Of a DNA stretch of 64,000 nt, positions 48,222-58,224 are shown piece by piece (within the stretch, counting starts at the first letter, position 1; each line of letters begins with the position of its first letter). The notes under the pieces are model-generated. The model was not told the origin of the DNA, made no database searches, and worked only from the letters and a program-made list of their open reading frames with translations. Location of the stretch: contig OZ038500.1 in NCBI GenBank assembly GCA_964036315.1, positions 56,953,745 through 57,017,744 on the forward strand, in the 5' to 3' direction. The translations under genes and the position numbers were made by a program. The DNA comes from Acanthosepion esculentum (Eukaryota > Mollusca > Cephalopoda > Sepiida > Sepiidae).

Positions 48222-48765
48222 CATTTTATTACATGTCAAAATTTTATTACATGTCAAAATTTTATTCCATATCAAAATTTTATTCCATGTCAAAATTTTA
48301 TTACATATCAAAATTTTATTACATGTCAAAATTTTATTCCATATCAAAATTTTATAACATATCAAAATTTTATTCCATATCAAAATTTTATTCCATGTCA
48401 AAATTTTATTACATATCAAAATTTTATTACATGTCAAAATTTTATTCCATATCAAAATTTTATAACATATCAAAATTTTATTCCATATCAAAATTTTATT
48501 ACATATCAAAATTTTATTACATGTCAAAATTTTATTCCATATCAAAATTTTATTACATATCAAAATTTTATTACATGTCAAAATTTTATTCCATATCAAA
48601 ATTTTATTCCATATCAAAATTTTATTACATATCAAAATTTTATTACATGTTAAAATTTTATTACATGTCAAAATTTTATTCCACATCAAAATTTTATTCC
48701 ATATCAAAATTTTAATACATATCAAAATTTTTTTATATGCAAAATTTTATTCCATATCAAAAATA
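48222..48765. repeat. 18-bp minisatellite, about 30 copies
   Basis: The unit TTACATGTCAAAATTTTA repeats every 18 bp with variants at two positions: TTAC or TTCC, and ATGTC or ATATC. The variants are arranged in a higher-order pattern, with blocks of about 90 bp partly repeating. Because 18 is a multiple of three and the unit has no stop in some frames, both strands look open for 160-183 codons with a hexapeptide repeat such as SKFYYM. That is a by-product, not a gene. Confidence 0.95.
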
Positions 48766-48839
48766 TAAATTAGGGATTTTATTAATATTGTAATTATCGT
48801 ATAACTGATATTTCTGAAGATTTATACAGTACAATTCCA

Positions 48840-49196
48840 GTGCACGTTTGAGTAATGGAGTTCAAATTCCAGTCGGGTTCACTTACTTTTAGAAAGGTAT
48901 GAATCCATCTCTTCCTCACAGCTATAGGTAAATAGCAGACCAGACTAGGTCCTATAGCTTTGGTTGGAAACCAGTTTAGGAGAAGAAAAACACTGAATTA
49001 AAACGACCTACTGCTTTGTAGATGCCGCCTCTTTAACTTCTGAGAGAAGAGACGTGGTAAGAAGGTGCAAAATAAACCGACAAGCCAGTGTGCTATTCTA
49101 CCTTCAATGTCATTACGAACTACAATTGTGAAATGGAGGAGAGTGGTGACCCCAGTGGCGCAAAATGCGCTAACTGAATAAATGATGATGATGATT
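48840..49196 (+). mobile_element. tRNA-derived SINE with GAT tail
   Basis: GAGTTCAAATTCCAGTCGG at 48,859 is B-box-like. The next string, TTCACTTACTTTTAGAAAGG, aligns with the body of the 5S-headed SINE at 52.4 kb (TTCGAATTCCAGTCGG, then a TTCACTTACAC and AAAGGTATGAATCCA order). The element ends in GATGATGATGAT at 49,181-49,194. A SINE of about 350 bp is a reasonable reading; the 5' edge is not clear. Confidence 0.6.
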
Positions 49197-49284
49197 TACA
49201 GTGCGGGGCATCTAGCTAGAATTTTTCAAAAACTGCTCCACAAAGAGCCTAGCAAATCAAACTGATGGTAGAGCACTGATTTCT

Positions 49285-49545
49285 TTATCAATTGTGTCTG
49301 TTTCCTCAGACTAATGGATTCTGGGTAGGTGCCAACACTGCATTCTTTCTAATGGCAGATCATAATTTAAGGATATTCGGAACTATAAGTAAGCTTATAC
49401 ATAAAATCAGAATGGAAGAGTTGACATTTTCTAGGATATATGAGGAAAGACGGTCTAGAGAATTTAACGCTCACAGGACATAACGAAGTTAAGTGAAACA
49501 GTGACTTTACTTGCTGATGCCGAGTGTGTAATGACCGTTTGTAGA
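49285..49545 (+). mobile_element. RTE-like LINE, short degenerate fragment
   Basis: The + strand gives MRKDGLENLTLTGHNEVK (about 49,438-49,491), the conserved motif that precedes the basic C-terminus of the RTE-like ORF2. It matches MRKGDLEKITLTGHMEVK at 55.7 kb. Flanking frames are broken. Confidence 0.7.
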
Positions 49546-50049
49546 AGAGATTTTGTAAATCACAGATACAACAATAGTAACGCCCTCGAACAATACTCGA
49601 TCAGATAAATTAGGGAGGGTATAAAATAATTGATATTGCGTATTGCATTTAATCAAGTTCAGTAATCTGTCGATTGTTTAAACGAATATCTTTACTTTTG
49701 TAATCACCGTACTTAGGAGAGACTTTGTAAATCACAGCTACAACAATAGTAACGCCTTCGAACAATACTCGACCAGACGCCACTAATTCCCATATATATA
49801 TATTTTTTCCTTTACCCGTGATCTAATTATTTCAAGATGCGGTCGACTATGTTTGCTCTCCGGCGATCTGTGTTCAAACCCAAGTGTCGGCAGCGACACT
49901 TTATTCCTGTATGACAGAAGAAATGGCAGAAGAGGAAAAAAAGTGGGGATGATAAAGAGAAAAAAAGTTACCCAGATTTACTCAGAGCCAGTGCCACTCG
50001 AATTATGCTTTTCGTGCCATTCCCTGGACATCGGACTGTGATCAAAGTG
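49546..50049. other. Stretch with a 171-bp spaced direct repeat
   Basis: About 65 bp containing TTTGTAAATCACAG and ACAACAATAGTAACGCC occurs at 49,551 and again at 49,722. The rest, to 50,049, shows nothing recognisable. Confidence 0.6.
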
Positions 50050-50665
50050 TAGTATCTGTTGTACTAATCTCTAATGCAAATGATAATATTAGCCGTTTCC
50101 TTATAAAGAAACACTAGAAATTCAGTAACCGAGCAGTCAGTGTTACTGTCGGTTGAAACAGTGAAGAAACAGCGAATAACCTACTTAACCTGGTGACGTG
50201 AATAGATGGTAGAAGAGAGGCTGCGGGAAAATAAATGTGGGGAAAATGATCTTCCTTTTATGTGCCATGTCCTTTCAGAACATAGGCGATCATGGCTCTC
50301 AACTTCCCCCTATCCTTGTGGCTCTCAATAAGTTCCGTCCTTCTACCACCTCCCCCACACCACGTTCTGTCATCCACTTGCTTAAGTCAGTCAGGTATAT
50401 CCTGCGTTGTTTTCCCTTGTCTCTCTTTCTCTCTATTCAACCCGTGTGTATCAGATTCACCAGCCCCCCTCTTCATTGTGTGTCCCAAAACTTCAGCTTC
50501 CTGTACCTGATGTTAAGTATAAGCTTCCTCCTTGTTTGCATCCTAAGACCACATAATTGCTCACACGCTCGGTCCGTGATATCCTTAGCATCCTTCAGCA
50601 GAACCACATCTCCGTCACTTCGAGTCCCTTCTTCATCTTTGAGGAAATCGTCCAACATTTGCTGC
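50050..50665 (-). mobile_element. RTE-like LINE 3' fragment
   Basis: On the minus strand a frame at 50,658-50,473 reads MLDDFLKDEEGTRSDGDVVL, then RMQTRRKLILNIRYRKLKFW, the RT-distal region just before the LGHIMRK motif. Frames then break. KLRAMIA (near 50,295) marks the C-terminal LWRAMIA motif. The 3' UTR from 50,260 down to 50,050 matches 37,985-38,080. Same family as 37,985-38,905 and in the same orientation. Confidence 0.75.
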
Positions 50666-50689
50666 CGTGAAATGTCGGCGACTAAACCG

Positions 50690-51060
50690 ACTACCCCACT
50701 CCGAGTTCCGAGTAAGGTGACTCGCTAGCTAGCCAGTAGGACGAAAAACAAGGCCTAACGAAGGGTGGAGGTACTCGCCGAGTCAACGGCCAGCTAATTA
50801 GAGGTGGTTCCATAAACCACAGTGGAGAAGGCAACGGGGAACCACTCCACTATCAACGCCAAGACAAATCATGGTTAACAATTCAGATAATGCGAAACCT
50901 AACGGCGTGAAGGGGGCTATGTCTATGGGAATTAGCTCCACGCCCGGTAAGGACTTTCATGCGCAAAGAGTATCACCTGACCGTCATTCAGCAACTTCTA
51001 GCATAAACGGCGTAAAGTGGATAAAAGTCCCCGGGAAAATGATAGCAAATCGATAAATAA
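50690..51060 (+). mobile_element. Possible 5' segment of an RTE-like LINE
   Basis: GTGGAGAAGGCAACGGGGAA then CCACTCCACTATCAACGCC at 50,821-50,861 resembles the GGAGAAGGCAA...CCACTCCA segment found in BovB/RTE-type LINEs. GAGGTGGTTCCA at 50,791 recurs on the minus strand near 39,030. No endonuclease domain is readable. A 61-codon frame from 50,871 matches nothing I know. It ends in an A/T-rich tract at about 51,055-51,105. Confidence 0.45.
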
Positions 51061-51380
51061 AAAAAATAAAAATAATTAATAATAAGAAATAAAAAAATAA
51101 AAAATTCCCATGATTCTAAGATTAAAGAACCGGAAATATGATTACCCAACTTGGCTTCGAAAAATGTCGTTAGGTGGCGTTGATGAAGCCTATAAAAAGG
51201 CAAATATTTCCTGCTTCACCTTCTTTCGCCTCTTCGCACCCAGATGTAGAACCATTTGGTAATTACTTACCCAGTGGTAAATGATGGCCTCCCCGATCCA
51301 CTATCGACTGAACTCTCCTCCCACTTTCTGATGGCTTGCACTCGCACGTCTTTCCCCAAAAGTGAACCTATGAATTAGGT
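51061..51380. other. Unassigned stretch
   Basis: Apart from the A/T-rich tract at its start I see no gene or repeat. Confidence 0.4.
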
Positions 51381-51660
51381 CAAACTTTTTCTCTGATTGT
51401 TCCAACTCAGCACAAAGTTGACATGTGCGTGTCTATAGTAACGATGCTTGTACTGACTTGCCCTAACTTCTGGACGAAGCAAAAGAAAACGGACATCTTA
51501 TAACCAGGTTTAAACCTTCCAACGATAAACTAAGTAGAAATTTTCCTTTGGTTGTTCCAACTGTGCGCAATGCTGACTTGAGCTCGACCATGAGTACGAT
51601 ACTTATACTTAGCTACCGTAACATCTGAAACAAAATGAAAACGGACATACCGAAGACATA
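51381..51660. repeat. Diverged direct repeat of about 154 bp
   Basis: The segments at 51,381-51,496 and 51,535-51,650 align at roughly 70% by eye, with common strings GTTGTTCCAACT/GATTGTTCCAACT and AAAACGGACAT. This is an old tandem duplication with no recognised function. Confidence 0.6.
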
Positions 51661-51841
51661 CTGAGAAATTTGTTCCAATACAGTCACCATAAAAAGGATA
51701 AACATCCGTAGTAGAAACTCAAGTTTTGTATGTTTCTTATTCGTTTATCATATGTGAACACGCACCCAGATAAAATATGCAGAGAAACTCAACATGTTAA
51801 ATTTCTCAGGGCAAAGAGGGATGATATAGGGGGGAAATTAG

Positions 51842-51905
51842 TCAGAAAAAGGACAGGATGTTGTGAAGAGCCATGATTGTCCACGTAGTGAAATATAAAA
51901 TAAGA
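51842..51905 (+). mobile_element. RTE-like LINE, very short C-terminal remnant
   Basis: The + strand gives KKDRML, a stop, then RAMIVHVVKYK. This matches the KKDRKLWRAMIA terminal motif of the family. Confidence 0.55.
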
Positions 51906-52224
51906 GAAACATGAGAGACAGTATTACTTCCATTACTTACAAGATTTCTAATTACTTCCCCTTCTATAATTCGGTTCTCAGTCTTTTCTGGTACAAGAAT
52001 GCAATGCATAGAGTACTGGTACTTAACCATTACTTGAGGGCGAGTTTCAACCTTGACTTGCCTGTTATAAAATAAGCATTCAGTGGAGATCGAGTCCATG
52101 TCTACTGTAATACACCGAGGGTTAGTTTCTTTGTCCCTGTTTCAAGGCGAACTGTAATTTTGCTTCGCATGTAATTAAATAAACAGTCTAAACCAGTCAG
52201 GAGGACATGCCTTACACATACTGT
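51906..52224. other. Unassigned stretch
   Basis: No gene or repeat recognised. Confidence 0.4.
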
Positions 52225-53080
52225 AAGAATCTGTTGATTGATTTGATTTTTTATGGCTTATCAACCTTTTTGAGGTTATTTAAAATCTAAACATATTTTT
52301 AGATTGTAAGAATGTTGTGGAGATAATAAGAAAATTTCTGATACTATTTAACCCATAGCAGGGGAAGGAGTGGATTCATACCTTTCCCAACGGTATTTGC
52401 GTGTAAGTGAATCTAACGAAACCGACTGGAATTCGAACTCGGTGCTACGATTTCTCATTTCAAGCCGTTATACATTACATCACACGCACATCCGGTCTTA
52501 CAGCACCTGGTATTCTTGAGCGGCCATTTATCTATATCAATGCTTCCCAAACGGTGCGGCGCGCCTCATAGGTGCAGCAGAAGAGGATAAACGGTAAGGC
52601 AGAAACTTAAAAGACGATCAAAGAGTTAGAAATAGTTTCAAAAAATTCATATACCAAAAATAAAAGTGATTTCAAAATTTAAAATATTATGGATTATTTG
52701 TAACTGTATGCATGAGTCCCAGTATAAAAAGTTATAAATAATTATTGACTGATTTTATAATTGTGATATTTTTGCATTATGTCAAGTATTAAGAATATAG
52801 TAACTGGGGTCCGCAAATTGGAGGTGAGAGTTATCAACGTTAACTTCGATTACGTGCTTATCTCCCTTGTATCCTCTCTCTGTTTTTATTTTTAAATGCA
52901 TTTTTCATCACATGAAATTTTTTGAAAACGGAGCAAATTTTAATTCTGCAAATGTAACCCAGAGAAAAAAAAGATGGGAACCACTGATCTAGGTACAGAC
53001 CAGATTCAATGTTACTTAACTTCGTAATCAGATGAGAACCTGTGTTTCAACGTGGTTTGATCGTAAGCCTGTAAGTTTCA
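52225..53080 (-). mobile_element. Second 5S/tRNA-type SINE copy, split by a hAT-type element
   Basis: The minus strand has the same order as 45,065-45,455: a 5S-like head (53,070-52,988 and 52,529-52,497), a tRNA-like segment with TGATGTAATGTATAACGGC and GAGTTCGAATTCCAGTCGG, a body with TTCACTTACACGCAAATACC, and an AATCAATCAA-type tail. The head is interrupted by 449 bp (52,538-52,986). Removing the insert and one target duplication restores the alignment with the other copy. Confidence 0.8.
52538..52986. mobile_element. Non-autonomous hAT-type element (MITE)
   Basis: It begins CAATGCTTCCCAAACGG and ends so that its minus strand begins CAGTGGTTCCCATC; 10 of the first 12 bases agree. These are hAT-style terminal inverted repeats (CAGNGGTTCCCA). 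The flanks ATCTATAT (52,530-52,537) and ATCTAGGT (52,987-52,994) agree at 6 of 8 positions, consistent with an aged 8-bp target duplication. The interior is AT-rich with no transposase. The host site is the 5S-like head of a SINE, so the pre-insertion sequence can be inferred from the other copy. Confidence 0.8.
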
Positions 53081-53640
53081 GGTTTACTTGCTTGCTATCA
53101 CATTGACGCTCCCATAGAACTTTATTTCTCCAGCTGCGGTACTAAAAATGAGTCCAGACCCAATATAAAAAAAATAAATAAATAAATAAAAATAAAAAAG
53201 AAAAGAAAAGAAAAAAAGGAAGCAAAAAGAAAAATTTTGAACTTTCCCAAATCAATTCCCTTCATATTGATTCAAGACATGAGCTATTTTATTATTGCTG
53301 GCCGCCTTTTCTCGTAGCCTCCGCGAATGTTTTTATGGAAAAGTTCAAAAGGTTTCTGGTATATAATCAGTTTTATTTCCTGCTAGACGAAATGGAAGAA
53401 GTTGATCAAATGAAGCGAATTCCAAGATGACAGAAAGTTGTCGAGCAAAAAGAAACGAATAAATAACACCAGTCGCTTCCGTGTGTGCGGTAATATGGGA
53501 CAGCCAAATAATTTTACCCCGAAATCATCACTATCGCTACTGAAGACGATATCAAACCTTCGTCTATAATTATCTAACGATATTGGGCGCCCAACCTTAA
53601 TCAATGTTTACACTGAGTAGTAAATACTTTGTTTCTTCTT
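53081..53640. other. Unassigned stretch with an A-rich tract
   Basis: An A-rich tract with TAAA/GAAA units lies at about 53,167-53,236. The remainder to 53,640 holds no gene or repeat that I recognise. Confidence 0.45.
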
Positions 53641-53645
53641 CTGCA

Positions 53646-53805
53646 TGACGCGTGCTTTCAATCAGTCATGGCTCTCCACAACTTCCTATCTTTTTTAGTC
53701 CTTTGCAGTTTTCCCCTTTTTGCCAAGGCTCTCGCTCCACGTTCCGCCACCCATTCTCACAACCTCGTCAGGTAGCAAGATCTCTGCCTTCTCCTATATC
53801 TTACT
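53646..53805 (-). mobile_element. RTE-like LINE C-terminal fragment
   Basis: The minus strand gives WVAERGARALAKRGKLQ, then KKDRKLWRAMTD, the C-terminal WMAER and LWRAMIA motifs. It abuts the end of the CR1/Jockey-like copy at 53,812 directly, so one of the two inserted beside or into the other. Confidence 0.75.
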
Positions 53806-53811
53806 TTCATT

Positions 53812-54275
53812 TTAATCATTTCACCCCAGGCAAAGCAGTAAAGTCACTAAGACGCAAGGGAGTTACTGAGTGTGAAAGATTTTAAGAAAAGCAAGAAAAA
53901 AAAATTACGGAGAGAAGGAGAGAGAGAGAGAGAGAGATGGAGAGAGGGGGTGAGAAAGTAAAAGAGAAAGAGAGAGCGATCGAGAGAGAGAGAAAGAGAG
54001 AGAGAGAGCGATCGATCGATCGAGAGAAAGCAATAAATGAAAAAGAATTAGGGAGACAAAAGGTAATAGTTGAAATGGCATTTAAATTTTTGAAGATCGA
54101 AGCTCTCTGAAAAGCAATTTGTCGGAAGAGATTTCTGCAACTGAGAAGTGTAAGAAGAAACTGTTAGCATAGAACTTACGGTTACTTTTAGCCATTTCAA
54201 CTGTAAAATGATGAGACCTAACTACCAAAATGGTACTGCGCTTGAATTCGTGGAGTCGAAGTATCATAGAAGAAG
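53812..54275 (-). mobile_element. CR1/Jockey-like LINE 3' fragment with a GA array in its 3' UTR
   Basis: The + strand starts TTTCACCCCAGGCAAAGC, the family 3' end. After a GA-rich array at about 53,917-54,030, the minus strand of 54,060-54,265 gives broken frames equivalent to the SRTSRLWNSLP region, with MRPHEFKR-like residues as LRLHEFKRSTI. The GA expansion makes the 3' UTR longer than in the other copies. Confidence 0.7.
53917..54030. repeat. (GA)n array with ATCG interruptions
   Basis: Mostly AG dinucleotides, with GCGATCGAGAG and GATCGATCGATCGAGAG interruptions. Confidence 0.9.
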
Positions 54276-54279
54276 TAAT

Positions 54280-55190
54280 TAATGTGATTTATAACGGCCA
54301 ACTTATCCTCAGAGACCTCAAGACACTCATCTAACACATAGTTTTGTCTTTCCTTTTATTCAAACTGATGACGACAAAGAGAACATACGTTTTCTTTTCT
54401 GGCGAAACGCGTCTTTGCTAAAAATTTTCCACTTTGTCATATTATCTTCAGATGTGCTTCGCGATGTCAAGACCAATTAAATGGTCACTCTACAAACAAC
54501 CAGCACAGATTTTAAACTCAGCCTCATGCTACATTCCTTTCGAGTGAAGATAATTATATGTCGTAATTCACCAAATATGTGGTTTGGCCGTCTGTCTGCC
54601 ATTGTAGAAATTCTTGATTGCTATGCTAGAGTCGGACGCAGAAAAAAATTCTGTATTTTTTAACCAGACAATGGAGCAGTTTTCTTTTCTTTTTAGCATA
54701 TTAATTTCTTTTTAGAAATTCTAATATTTTACTTTTTGTTTGTCAGGTCAAAAAAAATCGAATATTTATTTTTAGTTTAACCACATAAAAACGATATCTA
54801 ACGGAAAATTTCTTCGTCTGAAGAAGTGACATTTCTCCATGTTTTTTCCCCTGATTTTTCCAGGTCACTGAAAAATCGAGATTTAAAAAAAACAACTTTT
54901 TCTACATGTATGTGTGTCCCCGTTTGCTTGTGCGTGCCCGTGAACTTTTTTGTGTGCGTGAGCTTGTGTGTGTGCGTTGGGGCTACGTGCAATAACCAAA
55001 AGGGAGGATAAAAATCCGGCACAGAGGTATCGTTCTGTTTTATGTTCGTGATTTTGAAGAGAGAATAAAAGGGGCACGGATAAATATAAGTTCAGTGATG
55101 TAGTTTTCTGAAATACGCATTCCATATATTTAAATGAAATATTAGGGCCTTCAGAAAAACAATTCCGTTTTATCAGAAAGTTACTTGAGG
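54280..55190. other. Unassigned stretch with a GT-rich patch
   Basis: No gene or transposon recognised. A GTGT/GCGTG-rich patch lies at about 54,905-54,985. Short frames on both strands across it are composition effects. Confidence 0.5.
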
Positions 55191-55194
55191 CAGC

Positions 55195-55890
55195 AGAAAT
55201 GTAGCTCTACAGAAGGATGCTGAGAATACAATTGACTGAAGTTTTCCTGAAAATAGGAACCAAAAGAACACATACACTTAAAACCAGAAAGAGACAATAT
55301 TTATAGGCCACCTAATGAGGAAAGACTGTTTGGAAAATGTGACACTCCCAAGACATATTGAAGGCATGTTGGACAGAGGTAACAGCGAGTAACTTACATA
55401 ACAAAACTTGTGTGAATGGGGGGGGCACTAACGGGAATCGGAGGGATGATGTAAAAATAAATATTACTGTGAGCTACTGAGGAAAGGAAGTTGTAGAGAG
55501 TCATTGCTGCGGAAGTTGTGGAGAGATTAGAAAAATACGTTTTTGGAAGCTCTACTGGGGGATGATGAGGATTCTAAGAATACCATGGGTTGAACATGTA
55601 AGAAGGATGTTTCAGAGAAAATGGAAACAAAAAGGACACGTATACATAGCATCTGAAAGTGGGGTGAAATTTCTAGATTGCATAATGAGGAAAGGGGACT
55701 TAGAAAAAATAACACTCACAGGACATATGGAAGTCAAGAGGGACAAAAAGAAATAGTCATAACCTACCTTACGAGCTTAGGCAAATGGATGGTAGAATAG
55801 GGATGAGGAAAGATAATTAAAAAAAAACTTTACTATGAGCTACAAAGAACAGGAAGATGTAGAGAGCCATTATCGGTCACATCGCGAAGG
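55195..55890 (+). mobile_element. Two degenerate RTE-like LINE C-termini in tandem
   Basis: The first copy (55,195-55,420) gives LYRRMLRIQLTE, then broken LTGHIEG-like sequence. The second (55,560-55,890) is clearer: MMRILRIPWVEHVRRM, then GVKFLDCIMRKGDLEKITLT and GHMEVKRDKKK, a stop, then ANGW and the YKEQEDVESHYRSH stretch that corresponds to the RKLWRAMIA end. It is the best-preserved piece of this ORF2 region in the window, on the + strand, opposite to most other copies. Confidence 0.8.
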
Positions 55891-55950
55891 AAGAAGTCAC
55901 ATAGAAAAAGAAGAATATAAAAACAAATGTAAATTAAATTTATTTAAATA

Positions 55951-56580
55951 TTATTCATAAAAAATGTAATCACCTTCAGTTTCAACGACTGCAATGGAAG
56001 TTTCTGATTTGAACAAATCTTATTTTCTCTTTGAAATAATGTTTGAAAAACTGTTTTCATCTTCTTTGTTTCTGAATATTCTGCAACTTAGAAAATGTTC
56101 TAGGGCTCGAAGCAAACGAAAATCTGGTGAGTTTGGAGCATGCAGAAGAACATTCCATACAATCTTAGAGTGTGCGATTGTATTGTCGTTAAAAAATCTG
56201 TTGACCAAAGCAGGATACTTTCGTCACAAGACTTATCAGATCAAATTGCCGGCAATAAACGTCTGTAGTGATGGTCCTTCCACATTCTGAAAGCTCGTAA
56301 TGGACGACATTTCTCATATTTCTCCTGGTACAAATAAAGGACTTTTGTGGGTGGAATCCTGGTACAAATAAAGGACTTTTGTGGGTGGAATCCTGGTACA
56401 AATAAAGGACTTTTGTGGGTGGAATCCTGGTACAAATAAAGGACTTTTGTGGGTGGAATCCTGGTTTTGTTGTTAAACTTTTTTCACATTATGTGATAGC
56501 CATTGTATTTTTATTTTTCTGTTGACATGCAAAACCCATTTTTCATCACCTGTAACAACGTGATACAAACATGAAAGGTT
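55951..56580 (-). pseudogene. Mariner transposase (mos1/irritans-like), broken, with an internal minisatellite
   Basis: The minus strand gives VVTGDEKWVLHVN (first catalytic aspartate in TGDEKW, about 56,555-56,540), then a 34-bp repeat array. It then reads VVHYELSECGRTITTDVYCR and after a frameshift NDNTIAHSKIV, which keeps the second aspartate. HAPNSPDFRLLRALEHFLSC follows, and the C-terminus ends ETEGDYIFYE before a stop at 55,951-55,953. The usual SPDLAPSDYH segment is shortened, so the third catalytic aspartate is missing. The N-terminal helix-turn-helix part is not found upstream and no TIRs are recognised. A normal protein is about 345 residues. It is unrelated in detail to the mariner-like element at 45,778. 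Confidence 0.85.
56323..56465. repeat. 34-bp minisatellite inside a transposase pseudogene
   Basis: The unit TCCTGGTACAAATAAAGG then ACTTTTGTGGGTGGAA repeats at 56,323, 56,357, 56,391 and 56,425, four copies without visible differences, then breaks off at 56,465. It replaces the part of the transposase where a lysine/tryptophan-rich linker with a DPG motif is expected. Identical copies show recent expansion. Confidence 0.95.
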
Positions 56581-56774
56581 GGCGTTTTTGGTTAAAAAAA
56601 AAGATTAAGAGGGTGGAACGTTGAGTTCGATTCTAAAACAAAAGCTTACGAGGAATCCAAATTAACCTTTTTACAATTCTTGCAAATTAAAGGTACTATA
56701 AACAACAAATTGCCAGAGAGAAATGATTATGAATTCTAGAATATCCAGCTTTTGAGTCACATTTAAAACATATA

Positions 56775-57699
56775 CAGTTTTGTTCGATAAAAGTGACTCA
56801 CCTAAATTTTTTTAGTTAGAATTTTTCGCCTGTTGTCTTTAGGGTTAAACTAATTTTTTATCTTACTAACCACCTAGTAAAAAAGTTTAAAAAAGCTTCC
56901 CGACCACCTAGTAAAAACGTTTACTCACCCTAAGCTATTCTATTGATAATTATAATTTTGGATATAAATGAGATTCAGGGAAACTAGTTATCAATAGAAA
57001 CAACCTAACAGCTTTAAATAAAGAATAATAGAGGTATAATTTATTTATAATAGGTAAGATAGTTCGAAATATTTAATAATCTATGGGTGCTCCTTTATTT
57101 TGAATAACCTTTTCAACCCTTTTTGGCATTGACATGATTAGGTCTGGCAAATCTAATCTCCAAGCATTGAATTCCATTCGGATATGAAATTCACAATCAA
57201 ATTCTCTTTGTTGCTCAACTGCTTTCTCGAGAGCCTGTACTTTATAATTCTCCATAAGTTTTCTATGGGGTTGAGGTCAGGAGATTGGGGCGGCCATGTC
57301 ATAACACTCACCTGCTTCTCATCAAAGTATTCCACCAATTTTCATTTGTGACAGGGAGCATTATTCTGCATAAAAACGAGCTTGGTGGGGTCGATTTGCA
57401 CCCTTTCAGCAGAAGGGATCAGACAAGACTCTAAAATTCTCTTGTACTGCTCGCTCCTGGGGGTCTTTTCAATAGGTTTTAAGAAACCAGTTCCATGAAA
57501 AGAAAAGCATCCCCCAGAACATTATACTGAACAGATGCTTGACTGTACTTGCTGCTAAATTCAAAGACCTTTCAAACCTTCTTTTTCGGATTTTAGATCG
57601 CTTATCCTTTGAATTTAGCTCAATTTTCATTTAATCGGAGAAGAGAACATTTAAAAAAAAAAAAAAAATCAGGTGAGTCACTTTTATCGAACAGCACTG
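56775..57699 (-). mobile_element. Tc1-like transposon, internally deleted, TIRs intact
   Basis: Left end CAGTTTTGTTCGATAAAAGT, then GACTCACCTAAA. The right end on the minus strand is CAGTGCTGTTCGATAAAAGT, then GACTCACCTGAT. The TIRs differ at two of the first 28 bases, and TA flanks both (56,773-56,774 and 57,700-57,701). The element is 925 bp, against about 1.6 kb for a complete Tc1, and the DNA-binding half of the transposase is missing. Good TIRs with a broken gene mean it could have been moved only by a transposase supplied from elsewhere. Confidence 0.9.
57073..57480 (-). pseudogene. Tc1-like transposase C-terminal half, inactive
   Basis: On the minus strand the catalytic core begins with degenerate sequence and LVFMQNNAPCH (about 57,380-57,350). 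The usual aspartate of QDNAPCH is asparagine, and a TGA follows two codons later. The next frame (57,338-57,153) gives MTWPPQSPDLNPIENLWRI, with the third catalytic residue, the glutamate of NPIE, kept. After a frameshift the C-terminus reads LPDLIMSMPKRVEKVIQNKG, ending near 57,073. The first catalytic aspartate lies in the degraded or deleted part. One substitution, one stop and one frameshift show long inactivity. This is the DD34E group typical of Tc1. Confidence 0.9.
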
Positions 57700-57764
57700 T
57701 ATATGTATATCTTTTGACTCTAGTGTAAACCGTACATATATTTATCTTTTAATTTATTGTGATT

Positions 57765-57835
57765 TTTTTCTATATTCGGTATTAAATAACCCAACAGGAG
57801 TCGATATGTCGTTCAATTAAGCATACTAAACTAAC
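57765..57835 (+). repeat. SINE 3' tail
   Basis: TTCGGTATTAAATAACCC, then GTCGATATGTCGTTCAATTA, matches the tails at 40,235 (+) and 45,065 (-). It lies 66 bp beyond the Tc1-like element. Confidence 0.5.
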
Positions 57836-58224
57836 CTAATCGAAAACAAATATCGAAATAAGTAGCATTTTAACTAAATTTTAGCGATAACAGTCGGATT
57901 AATTCTAATAGGCCCCTTCAGACTACATGGCAAGCGCATGGACACTGATGACTGCGATTTAGAATTTCTGGAACCGATAGGCGTTTTCAAGCGAACCATC
58001 GCGGAATTGGGTGCTTATTCCTCGAATAAATTTAACCGCTTCGGGACCAATAACACAAGACTTCTCAATCACGAGAGACACAAATTCATATCTGTCAAAC
58101 AAGGAACGGTATTTAACCAGTTTAAATACTCCGCAGCCTGTCGGGAGATAGAGGGGATGATGCTTTCCGATTAGGAGTTGCGAAAACTTTACAACTGGTA
58201 ACGTCCGAAGTAAACGGCTTATAA
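57836..58224 (+). other. Unassigned stretch with an unrecognised 78-codon frame
   Basis: A + frame from 57,938 to 58,174 encodes 78 residues of balanced, non-repetitive composition (it contains FKRTIAELGAYSS and CREIEGMML). I do not recognise it and see no splice or promoter evidence. It could be an exon, a transposon remnant or chance. Confidence 0.2.

Noticed and set aside
48174..48725. Reading frames of 183 (-) and 160 (+) codons with hexapeptide repeats
   Set aside because: They are a direct by-product of an 18-bp minisatellite and are open on both strands.
50237..50728. 163-codon + reading frame with KFRPSTTSPTPRSVI
   Set aside because: It is the antisense of the RTE-like LINE C-terminus, whose motifs read correctly on the minus strand.
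57938..58174. Possible small host gene of 78 codons
   Set aside because: Not listed as a gene: no recognised domain, no promoter or splice evidence, and a random frame of this size is expected in 64 kb. Noted as an unassigned frame only.
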